64,000 nucleotides of DNA, from the NCBI GenBank assembly GCA_040357565.1, contig JBDODJ010000014.1, one strand, 5' to 3'. The DNA is from Cercozoa sp. M6MM (Eukaryota > Endomyxa: Ascetosporea). Position 1 is the first letter of the stretch. Each line of letters starts with the position of its first letter. The notes under the pieces are model-generated. The model made no database searches, had not been told where the DNA came from, and saw only the letters and a list, made by a program, of their open reading frames with translations. Positions 46,530-59,484 of this stretch are shown one piece after another. The translations under genes were made by a program, and so were the position numbers.

Positions 46530-49500
46530 TTACGCGAAGTAGTTGTAGCTGCTGCTGACGCTGGTGATGGCGTCGAGTTGCTCGGCGTTGAAGCGTTCGC
46601 GGAACAACTGCAGAACCACATGCCACATCAACCCCATAAGTCAGGGGAGGATACAAGTGCAGGGTACCGTGGTCCACTGGTCCTCGTGCGTTTTGCGGAA
46701 GTCGGCGATGGCCTTCTTGGCATCGGCACTGACCTGTACATCAGCATGTCCACATGACCGTACATACAGACAGGCAGTGTCGAGTTAAGGCTACGGTAGC
46801 ACTGTCGCTCTGTGCCAGGTCGGCCACCTTGGCGGCCACCTCAGGCAGCCACTGCGGCACGTCGAACGGCTGCGACAGCAGCAGCGCCGACAGGCCCACC
46901 ATGCCTGCGTAGGAGGAAGAGGTAAGGGGGTAAAAAAGGGGGGGGGGGGGGCGGGGGGCGGTAAAGCGGGGGGTAAAACCAGAGTGTCGCGCCGCCAGAG
47001 CGCGCTTGCGCCGCCGCTTCAGTTTCGCCGATTTTTTCGACGCCGCCTCGCCTTCAACACACACCCCCTTAACCAGTCCATAGACAGGTCCACATGGACC
47101 AAGGATACCTGCATCGGCCGAGTGCACGGTGCGCTGACGCTTCGCTGGTCGTTCCTCGTCGTCTGGGAGACAAGAGGGGTCGGTAGGGTAGGTGGGTGGG
47201 GTGGGGGGGGGGGAGGGGTAAAGAGGGGGGTATAAATCGAGTGCACCACGCATGGCGTGCTGCTGCTGCTGCTGCTGTCGACGGTACTGTCGTAGCCACG
47301 AGTGCCGCTGCTGACCCGGTACCTTGCTGTACACACAAACAGGACGGTCCATTTGTACCACACACACATGAATAATTAAGGCTGCGATATACGTCGAGGC
47401 CAGATGCAGGAACTCGCGTCGCCACTCCTCCAGTTTGCCACGCAGTTTCGCGTCCGTCTTGAGTCTGTCCACAAACAAGTGTGTTCGTGTATATTCTCCA
47501 ATGTCCGCGCGGAAGCCAAAAGTACCGCGCATCGCCCAGATCGAACGACATGAAGAGACCGCGCAGTGCGTACGACGCTGCTCTTCGCACCTGCTCGGGG
47601 GGGGGGGGGGGAAAGGGGGAAAGGGGGTAAGAGGGGTAGGGATAGGGTAAGAGGGGGTAAAGTCGGCAAGGAGGCCTACCTCCGGATGCGCACTGTCACT
47701 GGCGAGTCGCCACATGAGCTGAAAACTGCACACACACCGAATGTGCAATCGTACCGTCCACGCGGACCACTCGGACAGTCCATTCGGACAGTCCAAACAG
47801 ACCGAAACCGAGAGGTACCTCTGATCGCGCTGCGGGTCGCTCATGCGCGCAAAGTTGCCCGGCACGGCGAACGACAGCACGTCGGCCAGACGGCGCTTCA
47901 TGTGTCCGCGCACCGCCTTGTCCAGTTCGTACTGTACACATGTACGCATATACAGTCCACATGTACGCATGTACAGTCCACAAGTCAGTTAAGGGAGTGT
48001 GATGTGTACCGAGTGCAGCGAGTCCAGCGTCTCGTGCGCACTGCTCAAAAAGAAGGCGATCAGCGCCGTGTCGCCCATGCTCTTGGCCGACAACGTGGCC
48101 TGTCCAACACGGAGTACATATGTATCGGTACACATGGACCAGTCCAGTCCAAATGGACCAGTTCAGTCCAAATGGACAAGGAGTGTACCAGAGCCAGGGC
48201 GGCCGAGTGCTGCAGCTGTCGCTGCGCCAGCAGTAGACGGTCGTTGACGCTGCGACTCTCCTCGCCCGCCGGCGCTCCCGGCGGACTCTCTGCGCCTACA
48301 CACACATGCTTGTTCGTACAGGAGGTACTGGGGTACTGCGTAGGTACTGGGCAGTAGGACAGGGCAGTACCAGCAGCGTGCTGCCGCAGTTGTGTCAGCA
48401 GGTGCGTCACGAGTGCCTGCGCCTCCTCGCGTGCCATGCCGGCCTGCGCCAGCTGCGCCACCAGCGCCTGCGGCGTCATCTGTACCGGCAGGAGGTAGGT
48501 AGGTAGGTAGGTAGGTAGGTAGGGACATGGGGGTGATAGATAGGTCGGTAGGTGGGGTATGTAGGTAGATAGGCAGGTACGTAGATAGGTAGGTAGATAG
48601 GTAAGATAGGTAGGTAGATGAATGGTAGGTAGGTAGACAAGGCAGGGTAGGCAAGGCACCTGTCCCGACAGCAGTGCGCCGACGTCGATGGCGACTTCCT
48701 TCTTGTGCTCCGAGAGACCCGACTCGGCAGTCTCTGCCTCGGCCATGTGCGTGTGTCCCGGTGAGAACACACTCGTGCCGCCGTGATCGTGCGCCACCGG
48801 GGCCACCTGCACACATGCACAGTCAGTGGTCACTCTCTCAGTGGTCACTCACTCAGTGGTCACCCTCACTCAGCGGTAACCCAGTCAGTCACACGTGGTC
48901 ATCCAGACACGTGCCCCGACAAGTCAGCATACCGGGACCTCGGCGGTGGCGCCGTCGATGTCGTCCTTGACGCCGCCCTCCTGATCGCTGCTCTGACTGA
49001 CGGTTTCCTCCGCGTGCTCACCGTCACCGTTCTCAGTGACACCGTCACCGTCACCGTCCTCAGTGACATCAGTGACAGTGACCGAGGAGGCATCAGTGGC
49101 GCGACGTTCGGCGGCACGTGCCACGGCAGACTCGCAGGCCACCACGGCACCTACAGTCCGCCCATGTGGTCAGCCATGCACTCACTCAGTTTAGCACGTG
49201 GCCACCCAGATGGTCACTCATGCACCCACGTGTTTATAGTGCGGTGTACTGGGCAGGATGCGAATCAGCGCGCGCGTGGCCACGTCGCCTAGCGAGGAGC
49301 GCGATCCCAGTGCTAGTACCTACCAGAGACACACGTGTTTTCGTGTGTACACACTAGACAGGGGGGGGGGGGCTACCGTGTCCAGCACGGCGGTGAGTCG
49401 CTCGGCCGTGCAGGCGGCACTGGCGACTTCGCTCTCGCTCGGCTGCGTCAGTTGCATCAACTGCACACACACACACACACATGCATACACGTTCATGGGT

Positions 49501-52500
49501 AGGTAGGATAGGATATTCTGCTACATAACGGTAGGGTAGGTAGGTTGATATGGCAGTAGGGTAGGGAGGTAGGGTAGGGAGGTAGGGCAGGGAGGTAGGT
49601 GGTTACCTGACGCATGTGGTCGGTGCCTTCTCGAATGCGTTCGCACAGACTCACTGAGCACGTGGGCGGTCAGATCAAACACATGTGACTGGTCACAGTG
49701 ACCACGAGGAGAAACGCACCCATGACACGCTGGTCCAGGTGATCGCGCAGCACGACGGCGTGCGATCGCGGCGCGCGCAGCGACAACATCGCGTGGAACG
49801 CTATCGAACTCTGAGGAGAAGGGGGTAAGGGTAGGGGTATGAAGGGAATAAGAAGGAGGTAAAGCACCAGCTGCAGTCGCACGCGCTGGAAGGCACCGTC
49901 GGCGGCGTCGTCGAACCGATCCAGCAGCAGCAGCAGTCCGCGCGTCCACTGTTTCGTGTGCTCCTCCTCCTGTCCATAGGGGGTCCATAGGGCGGGAGGC
50001 GGGACAGAGGTAAAGCTACACTAGTCGACGTGTGCACATGCAGACTGCGCAGCAGGCCCTCGACGTTCTCCTTGTCCGACTCTGGGGAAAGAAGGTAAAG
50101 TGAGTACGGGAAGAAGCTTAAAGAGATAAAGCACAAGGTACCAAACGAGTTCAGCACGTCTGTAGCCACCGCGTCGTTCATGCGGCTACAAAAAACCCGG
50201 TGGGTCCAAATGGACGGTCCACAAATACACCACAGACACAAGGTACGTGAGTGCATGCCGCTCCTTCAAGAAAGCACCAAGCAGTCGCAGCTTCACCAGC
50301 AGCACGTCCGTCGCCTGCTCCTTGCTTCCTGCGCAAAGCAACTCAACTCAGCTCAACTCAACTCAACTCAACTCAACTCACTTTAAAGCAAAGCAAAGCA
50401 AAGCAAAAAACAAAGCATCTCAACTCAAAAGCATAAGAGAACTGCAGAGAACGCACCATGTGCAACGAAGGAGACCGCTTCGGACAGCATCGGTCGCCAT
50501 AGGTGTCGGCACGCCTCCTGTCACACATAGTCCAAAGCTCCATCACCTATCTCAACCAAAGCGACGCTATGGCCACAAAGTACCAGCGACACGCCCGTGC
50601 AGGCAAATCGAATCGCCGTTTGCATCTAAACACACACCAGGGATCAATATCTGAAAAGAATCAAAGTTGAAGCACAAAGCAAAAGCACAAAATGACAAAG
50701 CAAAAGCAAAACGAAAGCAAACGCTACCTCACGAATCAACTCTGAGCGAACCAAGTGTTCGCGAAAGTTCCAGAAGATCGAATTTCGCGTCGCTTCGTTC
50801 TCTGGCACGGTTTCCTGCCCCCACACAGACACAAACGTTAAAAACAGACAAGGCCATGTCAAAAGGTAGGAAGTACTCCGACAAGCGTGTCGATGTTGGT
50901 CGCGAACAGCGCCGTCAGCAGCGCCTCGTCTTGCAAAAGCTGCGACAAAGCAATTCCATCAACCGAGTCCAGTTGAGTTGAGTTGGGTAAAGTTGAGTTG
51001 AGTTGAGTTGAGTTGAGTTGAGTTGAGTTGAGTTGAGTTGAGTTGGGTTGGTTGAGTTGAGAGAGAAAAGAAAGCGTACGATGGCAGCGCGAGCGGCAGC
51101 GCCGAACACTTCGATCAGAGCGACGCGGTCCTCCTTGCGCAGTGCATTGCGGTCCTTCTTGCTGCACAAGCAAGTGTCAGCCAGTGTTACCAAAGGGGTC
51201 ACTCGAAAGCGCAGGGGCAATCATACCTCTCGCGCAGTCGGCGCGCCAGGAAGCGCAGCACGAGTCGCGTCAGTCGGCCGATCGTTTCGGTGTCGCTGCT
51301 GTCGCTGCTGTCGTGCTGCGTGACCTTGTGACACAGCAGCAGCACGCCCAGCACGAGCCACTGCAGAGTGTACACATGGACACGGTATATGTGGATGGTA
51401 CACATGGACGGTACATGTGGACAGTACACATGGACAAAACACGGGTCTAGATACTCCGAAGCAGTACCATGTGCCGCATGTGCAGGTAGCGATGCGTCGT
51501 GCGCCAGCGACCCAGCGACGTCGTACCTCTGCTCGAGGGGTAGAGGTGGGGGTAGGGGGTAAGGGGTAATGGGGGGGGGGGGTTAGCTACCGCAGTGTTG
51601 TCACAGCGTCCATCGCCTGGATGTCGCCAAAGCCGCCCATCGCTGTACACACCACGCACACTTAATCGGTCCCAGTCCCAGTCCCAATCCGGTCCGGTCC
51701 AGTCCTATTGGACCACTTAAGGAAGAGCGTACACATAGCGTCGCCACTGAGGAACTCGTGGTCCAGTGGCATTGTTTTCTCGAATACCTTCTGCCACAAC
51801 AACAGACAGTAAAAAACAACAAAAAACAACAAGAAACGCGAAGGTGTTCCTCTGGAGAAACGAGAGCGAAACGACAAAAAAGCCAAAAAAGCCAAAAACC
51901 TCAAAATTCTCGGCGATTCCGTCGATGAGGATTCTCGCATTTTCGACCGAGATTTCTGCAGTTTCGCGCTGCACAAACCAGCAGTGTACTTAAGGATGTG
52001 TGCTTGTTTTATTAAGGGTGTGTGTTGTATTAAGAGTGCATGTGTTTTTAATTAAGGGTATGTGTGTTGTATTAAGAGTGCATGTTAAGGGTGTGTGTTG
52101 TATTAAGAGTGCACGTGTTTTTAATTAAGGGTGAGGTGTGGTACCGGCACGGCGGTGGGCGTGTCGGGCGCGCGCAGCAGGCGCCGCAGCGGCAGCGTGT
52201 TGGTGTGCGCCAGCACGCGCCAGCCGACAGCACTGCCGTCGCACAGAGACGTCACACGACGCAGGTCGCGCGTGCACGGCAGTTGGTGCAGCATGTTGCC
52301 GCACATGGCCACTGCACAGACACATGTATATTTAAATGTATAAGTATATATATATGTATATGTATACGTATAAATTATACAAATTATATGTTAATATATA
52401 CAGATACATCAGTATATTTATATATATATATGTATATATAAATGTATACCCAGACGCAGAGCAATGCGAGCGAGTGTCATGTTGTCGCTCGTGCCTACAC

Positions 52501-53427
52501 ACGAAGGGGTAAGAGGTGGTATGGGGGGGGTAAGAATGTGTCATACTGGCCAGCAGCAGTGCGCGCAGCACGACAGGCGCGAATTCGATATCGCCCGCCT
52601 CCTGCCAAAAGAGACACCACACACACACACTCAATTAATTAAGGGTGCAACACCTCTGTAGTTAAGTGGGAGTGACGGTGCTACCAAGAAGTTGCCGAGT
52701 TTCACGAGAGCCAGAACGGCGAACTTCCAGTGCTGGTCCTCCTTGCTCTCAGTCTCTGTGTGTAGAGTAAGGGGGAGGAGGGTAAAGGGTGGGGGTGGGG
52801 GGATAAAACAGTCCAAATCCACCAGTCTCCTCGTCATGCATCTTGCTCGCCGTGTCGCGTTCCAGCACACGCAGCAGGTACTCGCCTGTCCACGTGTCCA
52901 CTCATGCCCAGCCAGGTGTCCACCCACATGTCCAGCCACTCACATGTCCAGCCACCCACATGTTCAGCCATACTGGCACACTGACTGGGTCAGAAAGTAC
53001 CGAGTGCCGTCGTGGCCACGGTGGCCGCCTGCTTCGACTGCGTCGGCGTCACGCCCGTCACGATCGGCCACACCGTGTGACTGCACTCACACACACAGTC
53101 CACATACAGGCAGACCACGTGCCAACTGAGCCGATCAAATTGATCGATATCAGTTTATCACACTAACACAGAGGTAGAGATCAGTACGGTGTCGGCAGTG
53201 CCGTGATCATCAGCGACGACGTCAGCAGCTACGTACCAGTATTTAACACAGGGGGGTGTAGGGGGTAAAGGGTGTAAAACGTACATGCTGCGCCTCCGAG
53301 GCCTCGAAACGCGACGTGCCCTCCAGGATCGCCATCACAAACGCGCAGTACCTGCGCAGTACAACACAAACAAGCGTGTCACAGTACTGCCCTCCCCCAC
53401 AACAGGAGTGTCCACACAGTCAGACAG

Positions 53428-53478
<51 letters not shown>

Positions 53479-53488
53479 NNNNNNNNNN

Positions 53489-53537
<49 letters not shown>

Positions 53538-56440
53538 TGGCACGTGGCAAAGTCGGCCGGCGGTCGCTCGCGGAAGAGCGTGATGAGCGCGAAGGCGCCG
53601 GCCACGCGCGCCGCGTCCACGTCGCTCGGCAGTGCCTCCTGCGTACAGACAGGCGTACAGACGGACCGACACGATCGGTCCAATTGGACAGGGCACTGGT
53701 CCTGGTACAAATGGACTCCGGAAGGGACAGGTACCACAGCACGCGGCAGACAGCGCCATGCCGTCATCGACGTCGCCAGGCCGTACCTGTGGCACACACA
53801 CAGGACACATATTGGACGGATTGGACAGGACACATGGACAGGACACATGGACAGGACACATGGACAGGACACATGGACAGGACAGAGGTACCGAGCACTG
53901 TTGAGTTCGGTGGAGCACAGCACCTGCTGCGCGGCCGTCTGCACCTCGTCGAACGGACACGTCACGCACTGCGCCGCGTACGACACCTGCGTCCGCGCGG
54001 ACACACATACGGTCCATTTGTACAGACACACACACACACACACACAGACGGTCCATCTGGACTGGACACACATGAGAAACGGTACCAGTGTGGCCAGGTC
54101 GTTGCCGCAGTAGGTGGCGCCGCCGCCGCACACCAGCATGTCCCTGTATAACGAGGGTAAATGGGGGGGGGGGGTAAGGTCTAGGGGATATAGATTACCA
54201 GGCACGCAGCTGCGCACGCTGCGCGAGTCGCACCGCCGTCGCATAGTACCTGTGCACGTGGTCACTCATACCCGATCAATGAGGTGGTCACTCAGTCACG
54301 TGTACGACAAGTGGTACCCGCCCTGACCGCAGGGGTCAAAGTGCCAGTTGAGGCACGAGATGTCCACCTCATCAAACGCGTCGTACGGTTCCTCCTCGTC
54401 CGTCCAGACGTCCGGCGATTGTTCCACTGTATAGCCATCACACCCAGTTCCACCACGCCCTTAATTAACTCAAACCCGCAGCCTTAACCAAAACCCTTTT
54501 GGAGGAGTACCCAAGGTGAGACACAGCAGCAGTGCCGCTGCCAGAGGCGTCGCCTGCGTCAGCGCCTTCTCCTGACCCGGCTGCTGTTTCTTCTGCGTCA
54601 GCACGTGCCAAGTGGTACCGAAAAATGATCCCTCTGACTGGGGTGAGTGGTACCAAATGATCCTGCAGCAGCATCTCCGAGCTGCCGAAGCGACGCAAGA
54701 AGAGCAGTCCGAGTCGCATCATTCCTTGCCGCAGCGTTAGGTCGCCTGCCAGCACCAACGGCGCCAGGTAGCCCGGCACCTCGCTCCGCGCGGACGGCGC
54801 CACCGTCGACCAGTTGACCTGCTCATACACACAGACGTCCACGCGGACACCGGCAGAATACAAGACAAGTTAGACTACGCGCAGTGCGTTGTGCAGTCGC
54901 GCCGGCTGCTGCGGCAGTTCGCACTGCGTGCCTGCACACGTGAGACATGTGATCACCCAGTGACCCACGTGAGCCACATGGCCACCCAGTGACCACCCAG
55001 TGGGCACGTGCAGCGAGAGGGCAGTACAGTGACGCGACTTCTGCAGCGGCCGCAGTTTCTGCTCGAACGGCAGCGTCTTGTGCTCCAGCTGCACACACAA
55101 ACGCATGTCCGCGCGGAAACATTGCAAACAACAAGAAACAACAACAGCAGCAAAAACAACAACAACAGGAAACAACAAAAGAGCCTACGAGCGACTCGTG
55201 CTGCTGCCGGAGCACGTCAAGACTCTCCATTTCGCCCGACACCTCGTCCAGTGTGTACTGCACTCAAGTACAGATAGACCAGGTACAGATAGACCAGGTA
55301 CAGATAGATCAGGTACAGACGGACCGTCCAGTCCATATGCACTGTGGGTATGGTACCATGATCTGCGTCAGGAAGTCAAAGGCCACGGTGATCTCGTCGT
55401 CGCTCGGACGGGCCACCGAGTCTCTGTCGGGGGGGGGGGGGGGTAAAGGGGTGGGGGTAAGGGGTAAAAGCAGACGGTACGGCGGCGACAGCACGAACTG
55501 CATCACATCGCGCACCGTGCACTGACGCTCACTCTCCTATCCATTCATACACACACACGAGATCACTCAGTGGCCACTCAGTGATCAATCACATGTGCGT
55601 GATCACTCTAACGTGGTCACTCTAACCTTCTTCTGACGATCGAACATGCGCAGCGTGTCAAAGCACTGCCACACGAACTGCTCGGCGTGCCGCACGTGCG
55701 CCTCAGTCGGTACTGCGCACACTCACACCGTCACTCACTTACCCACACCATCACTCACGCGCACGTGCGATCACACTCTGACTGGGCCAGCGACGGTTCA
55801 GGTGTACCGAACCAGCGCACGTGCAGATCGACGCGCTGCACGTAGGTGTCCACGTCGTGCGACAGCGACATCATGTCCTGGGGGAGGGGGTAAAGGGGGT
55901 AAAGGTGGGTAGGAAGTAGGACAGAGGCGGTACAATGTCCCAGTCAAAGTCGCCCAGCATGCCCAGGTCCGCCTACGTCAAGTGTACACATGAACAGTAC
56001 ACATAGACAGTACGCATGGACAGTACAAATGGACAGTACCTTGGAACCCGGCGCCCAGGCGTCGGTGCGCTGCTGCGTGCGGAACCAGAAACGCCACGGT
56101 CGTCGCTGCGCCGGTCCGTCCGACCCGTCCAACTGTACATTCGGTGTGTGGTCCATTTGTACCGCGCCAAACATACACAGGCACTGGGACGTACAAAGAG
56201 GATCGGCTGTCGCGAGCGCCACTGCGACAGAGCGCTCGACACCGAGGCCAGCAACTCCAGGCCTGTCCAGTTACACACACACATGGGTGATCACGTGATC
56301 ACTCAGGTGGTCACTTAGGTGTCACATGGTCATACTGTACCGACCTGTCGCACGACGGTTTCGTGACGGTGCACCAGACGCTGCGCGACGTCGCGCACGA
56401 GCGGCAGCACCTCGGCATGCTCGCCTTGTGCACTGCACAG

Positions 56441-56492
<52 letters not shown>

Positions 56493-59432
56493 ACAATGGG
56501 ACAAACAGACGTTCCAAATGGACAGCTCCAAATGCGGACAAGACCAAATGTACGAGAGTGTACCGAAAGATCTCCTCAGGCAGGAACGGAATCATCTTCT
56601 TGCACACGTATGCCAGCAGCACCGTCTGCTGCAAGCCGCTCTGCTCACACACACGTGCTCATGTCACGTGGTCACTGGGGTGGTCAGTCACGCGGTCACT
56701 GGGGTGCTGTACCGTCTGTGCCACACTGAGCATGGTGTGCAGCATGCCGAGACAGCGCTCCGGCCGCGTGTCGCACAGCGACACGAACAGCGGCGACACC
56801 AGGTACCGGATCTACATGCACACACATGTCAGGGGAGAAACGCTCACGTGTCACCAGCTGGGTCAGGTCAAGGTCATGGGGGTACCGTGTGCAACGACAG
56901 GTGCCGAATCCAGTGCAGCAGGCGCGACTGCACGCGGTCGAACAGGTCGCGCGTGCACTGCCAGGACGGGGGGGTAGAGGGGGGCAAATGGGGGTAGGAA
57001 CCAAAGTGGCCATACGGAGTGCATGAGAGCCGACAGACACCACTGCGCCCAGGGCCGGATGGTGCCGCCTGTCGAGACAACACACACACACACAGTCACA
57101 CCGTCAGCACCTCAGTCAGTGTGTCACACCGTCAGTGCGATCAGTGTGACACGTGGGATGGCACACGTGCTCACTCACCGGCATTGGTGACGGCGTCGAG
57201 TTCGCCCTTGCTCTCGGCCTGCGTGTCGGCGCAGTTCTCCTGCAGACAGGTAGCAAGTGTGACACACATGGTTCACTCTGACTAGGTGACTGGCCGGGTG
57301 GGCCAGAGGATAGGGCACGTGTCTAGTGATAGGACACGTGGTACCAGCAGCGGCAGCAACTTGTCCAGGAAGGCGTCGATCACGGTCGGGAAACGCGCCG
57401 ACTCTGCCTTGGCCTGAGGGTGACCACATTGATATACATGGGTGGTCACATAGGTGGTCACATAGGTGGTCACATGGGACGGTGTGGCGGGGGGGGGGCT
57501 ACCTGTGACCATGCGAGTCGCATCTCGTCCTGCGTCGGGTAGCACGGCTGCTGCGAGGCGGCGAGACTCGGCAGTCGCATGCGCGCCAGCAGCACACGCT
57601 GCGGCACGCGGTGGCCCGCCTCGACGGTGTCGTCGTTGATGCGCAGTCGCATGTGGTCACTCAAGTCACTGGCCCAGTCAGCTGCGGTATCATCGTCACC
57701 GTCTGTGTCTGTGTCTGTGTCGCCCGCACTCATCGGAATGCACGCGAACACCGTCGAGAACAGCGCCATGGCCTCTGTGACAGGGGTATATGAGTAGAGG
57801 GGTAAAGGGGCAGAAGGCGAAAGACTACCCTGCGCGCGGTCCAAGGTGTTGCTGTCGATGGCCGAGACGGCACTCAGCAACACATCGCACAGCGACGACA
57901 CGCCGCCCGTCCAGTAACGCGCGTCGAACAGCGGCGATGCCAGGTTGGTCAGGCACCTGGGTGGAGGCGTACAGGAGGGTAACGTACAGGAGGGTAACGG
58001 GGAGGGAGACAAGGGGGTATGGGGTAAAAACATACATCAGCGCCGACTTGGCACGCTGCGTCTGCGTGACGTCGCACACGTCACGTGCCAACTGAGTCAC
58101 ACACACACGTACACACAGACAGTCCAAACAGACGGTCCAAACGTACCTGTGGCAAGAGTGCCGGCAGGATGCGTCGCGGACACACCATGGCGAGTGCCTT
58201 CAGCGCCGTCGCCGACTGACGCGCAAAGTCGTTTTGCGGCGAGTACACCTGTACGTACACATAGACATGGACAGGTACAAACGGACCCACCTGTCCCGTC
58301 CATCCTGGACTCAGTTTGGTACCGACTGCAGCAGCAGACGCTGTAGCGTGTCGAACAGACGGCGGTAGCACAGCGTCGGCTCGCACGTGCCCACGTGCTA
58401 CCGGGGGGGGGGGGGGTAAACGAGGGGGTAACGAGGGGAAAGACAGGGAGATACGGGCAGCAGGCGCGTCGGCAGACGGCCGTTCAGTTCGGCTCCGAGT
58501 CGCGACGCGATGCCACGGCACACCGTCGATCTGTCCAGTCCAGTCCAGTCCACGCATATGTTCATTTGTACCCGTGCAACTTTTATGGGTACACGAGTGA
58601 GCCGAGTGTGAGGCCGGTGTGCTCGCTGGCTTCCTCCGGGTAGAACAGCACCGCCACCTGCACACACAGACATGCGTCAGTGGTCACATGGTTCAGTTTA
58701 GTGGTCACATGGTCACTCAGTGGATAGCCAGTGGTCACATGGCTCACTCAGAAGGTGGAGTACCGAGTTCAGCAGCTGCGCGAATTCGTCGACGCACGCG
58801 TCGTCGTTGGCGCTGTCGACCTCCTCCTATAGCGCATACAAAACATAGGTGTGTATGTGGCTAAAATCTCAGTTGTGTGGCTACAATATAGGCTACAGTG
58901 AGTTGGTCCATTTGTACCTGCGTGAGCTCATAACTGTCGTACTCAGTCGGCTTCACCTGACGCAGGTGGTTGCCAAAAGCAAAGGCCACGAACTGTCGGA
59001 ACAAGGGGATCAAAAGGGAAGAGGGGGTAAAAAGGGGGTAAAAAGGGGGTAAGCACCTGCGCAAACGCAATGGACCGCGTCGAGCACTCGCTCGCATTTT
59101 GCACAAACAGGCGGATCTGCAGGAAGGATGCAAGGTAACAATGAGTAATGGGGGGGGGGGGGTAAAACTACATACCGAGTTGCCCAGCATGCTGCTCAAT
59201 GCAACGCCCGGCAGCGACTCGTCCACGCCCTGCCAACACCGGTGGGGGATAAGGGTGAAAGGGTTAAGAAAGGGGGCTAAACAGCGACGGTACGGGACGC
59301 AGACGCGCGCCGTGCGCATGCAAGAACAGGTGCGTCAGACGCGGCATGACCGGTCGCCAGTCATAGAACTCGCTGTCGTCCGCGCGGCGGCACTGTGGCC
59401 ACACAGCAGTCACCAATCAGACCAGTCCCCAG

Positions 59433-59484
<52 letters not shown>

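Noticed and set aside
46234-46530. 3' part of cysteine-rich member 2 after the gap
   Set aside because: No frame there resembles the family's later modules. The sequence is only the downstream flank of PA200.
48489-56040. Regularly spaced short repeats that might suggest a CRISPR array
   Set aside because: The host is an intron-bearing eukaryote, repeats are directly adjacent or diverged without unique equal-length spacers, and they lie inside introns of one gene.
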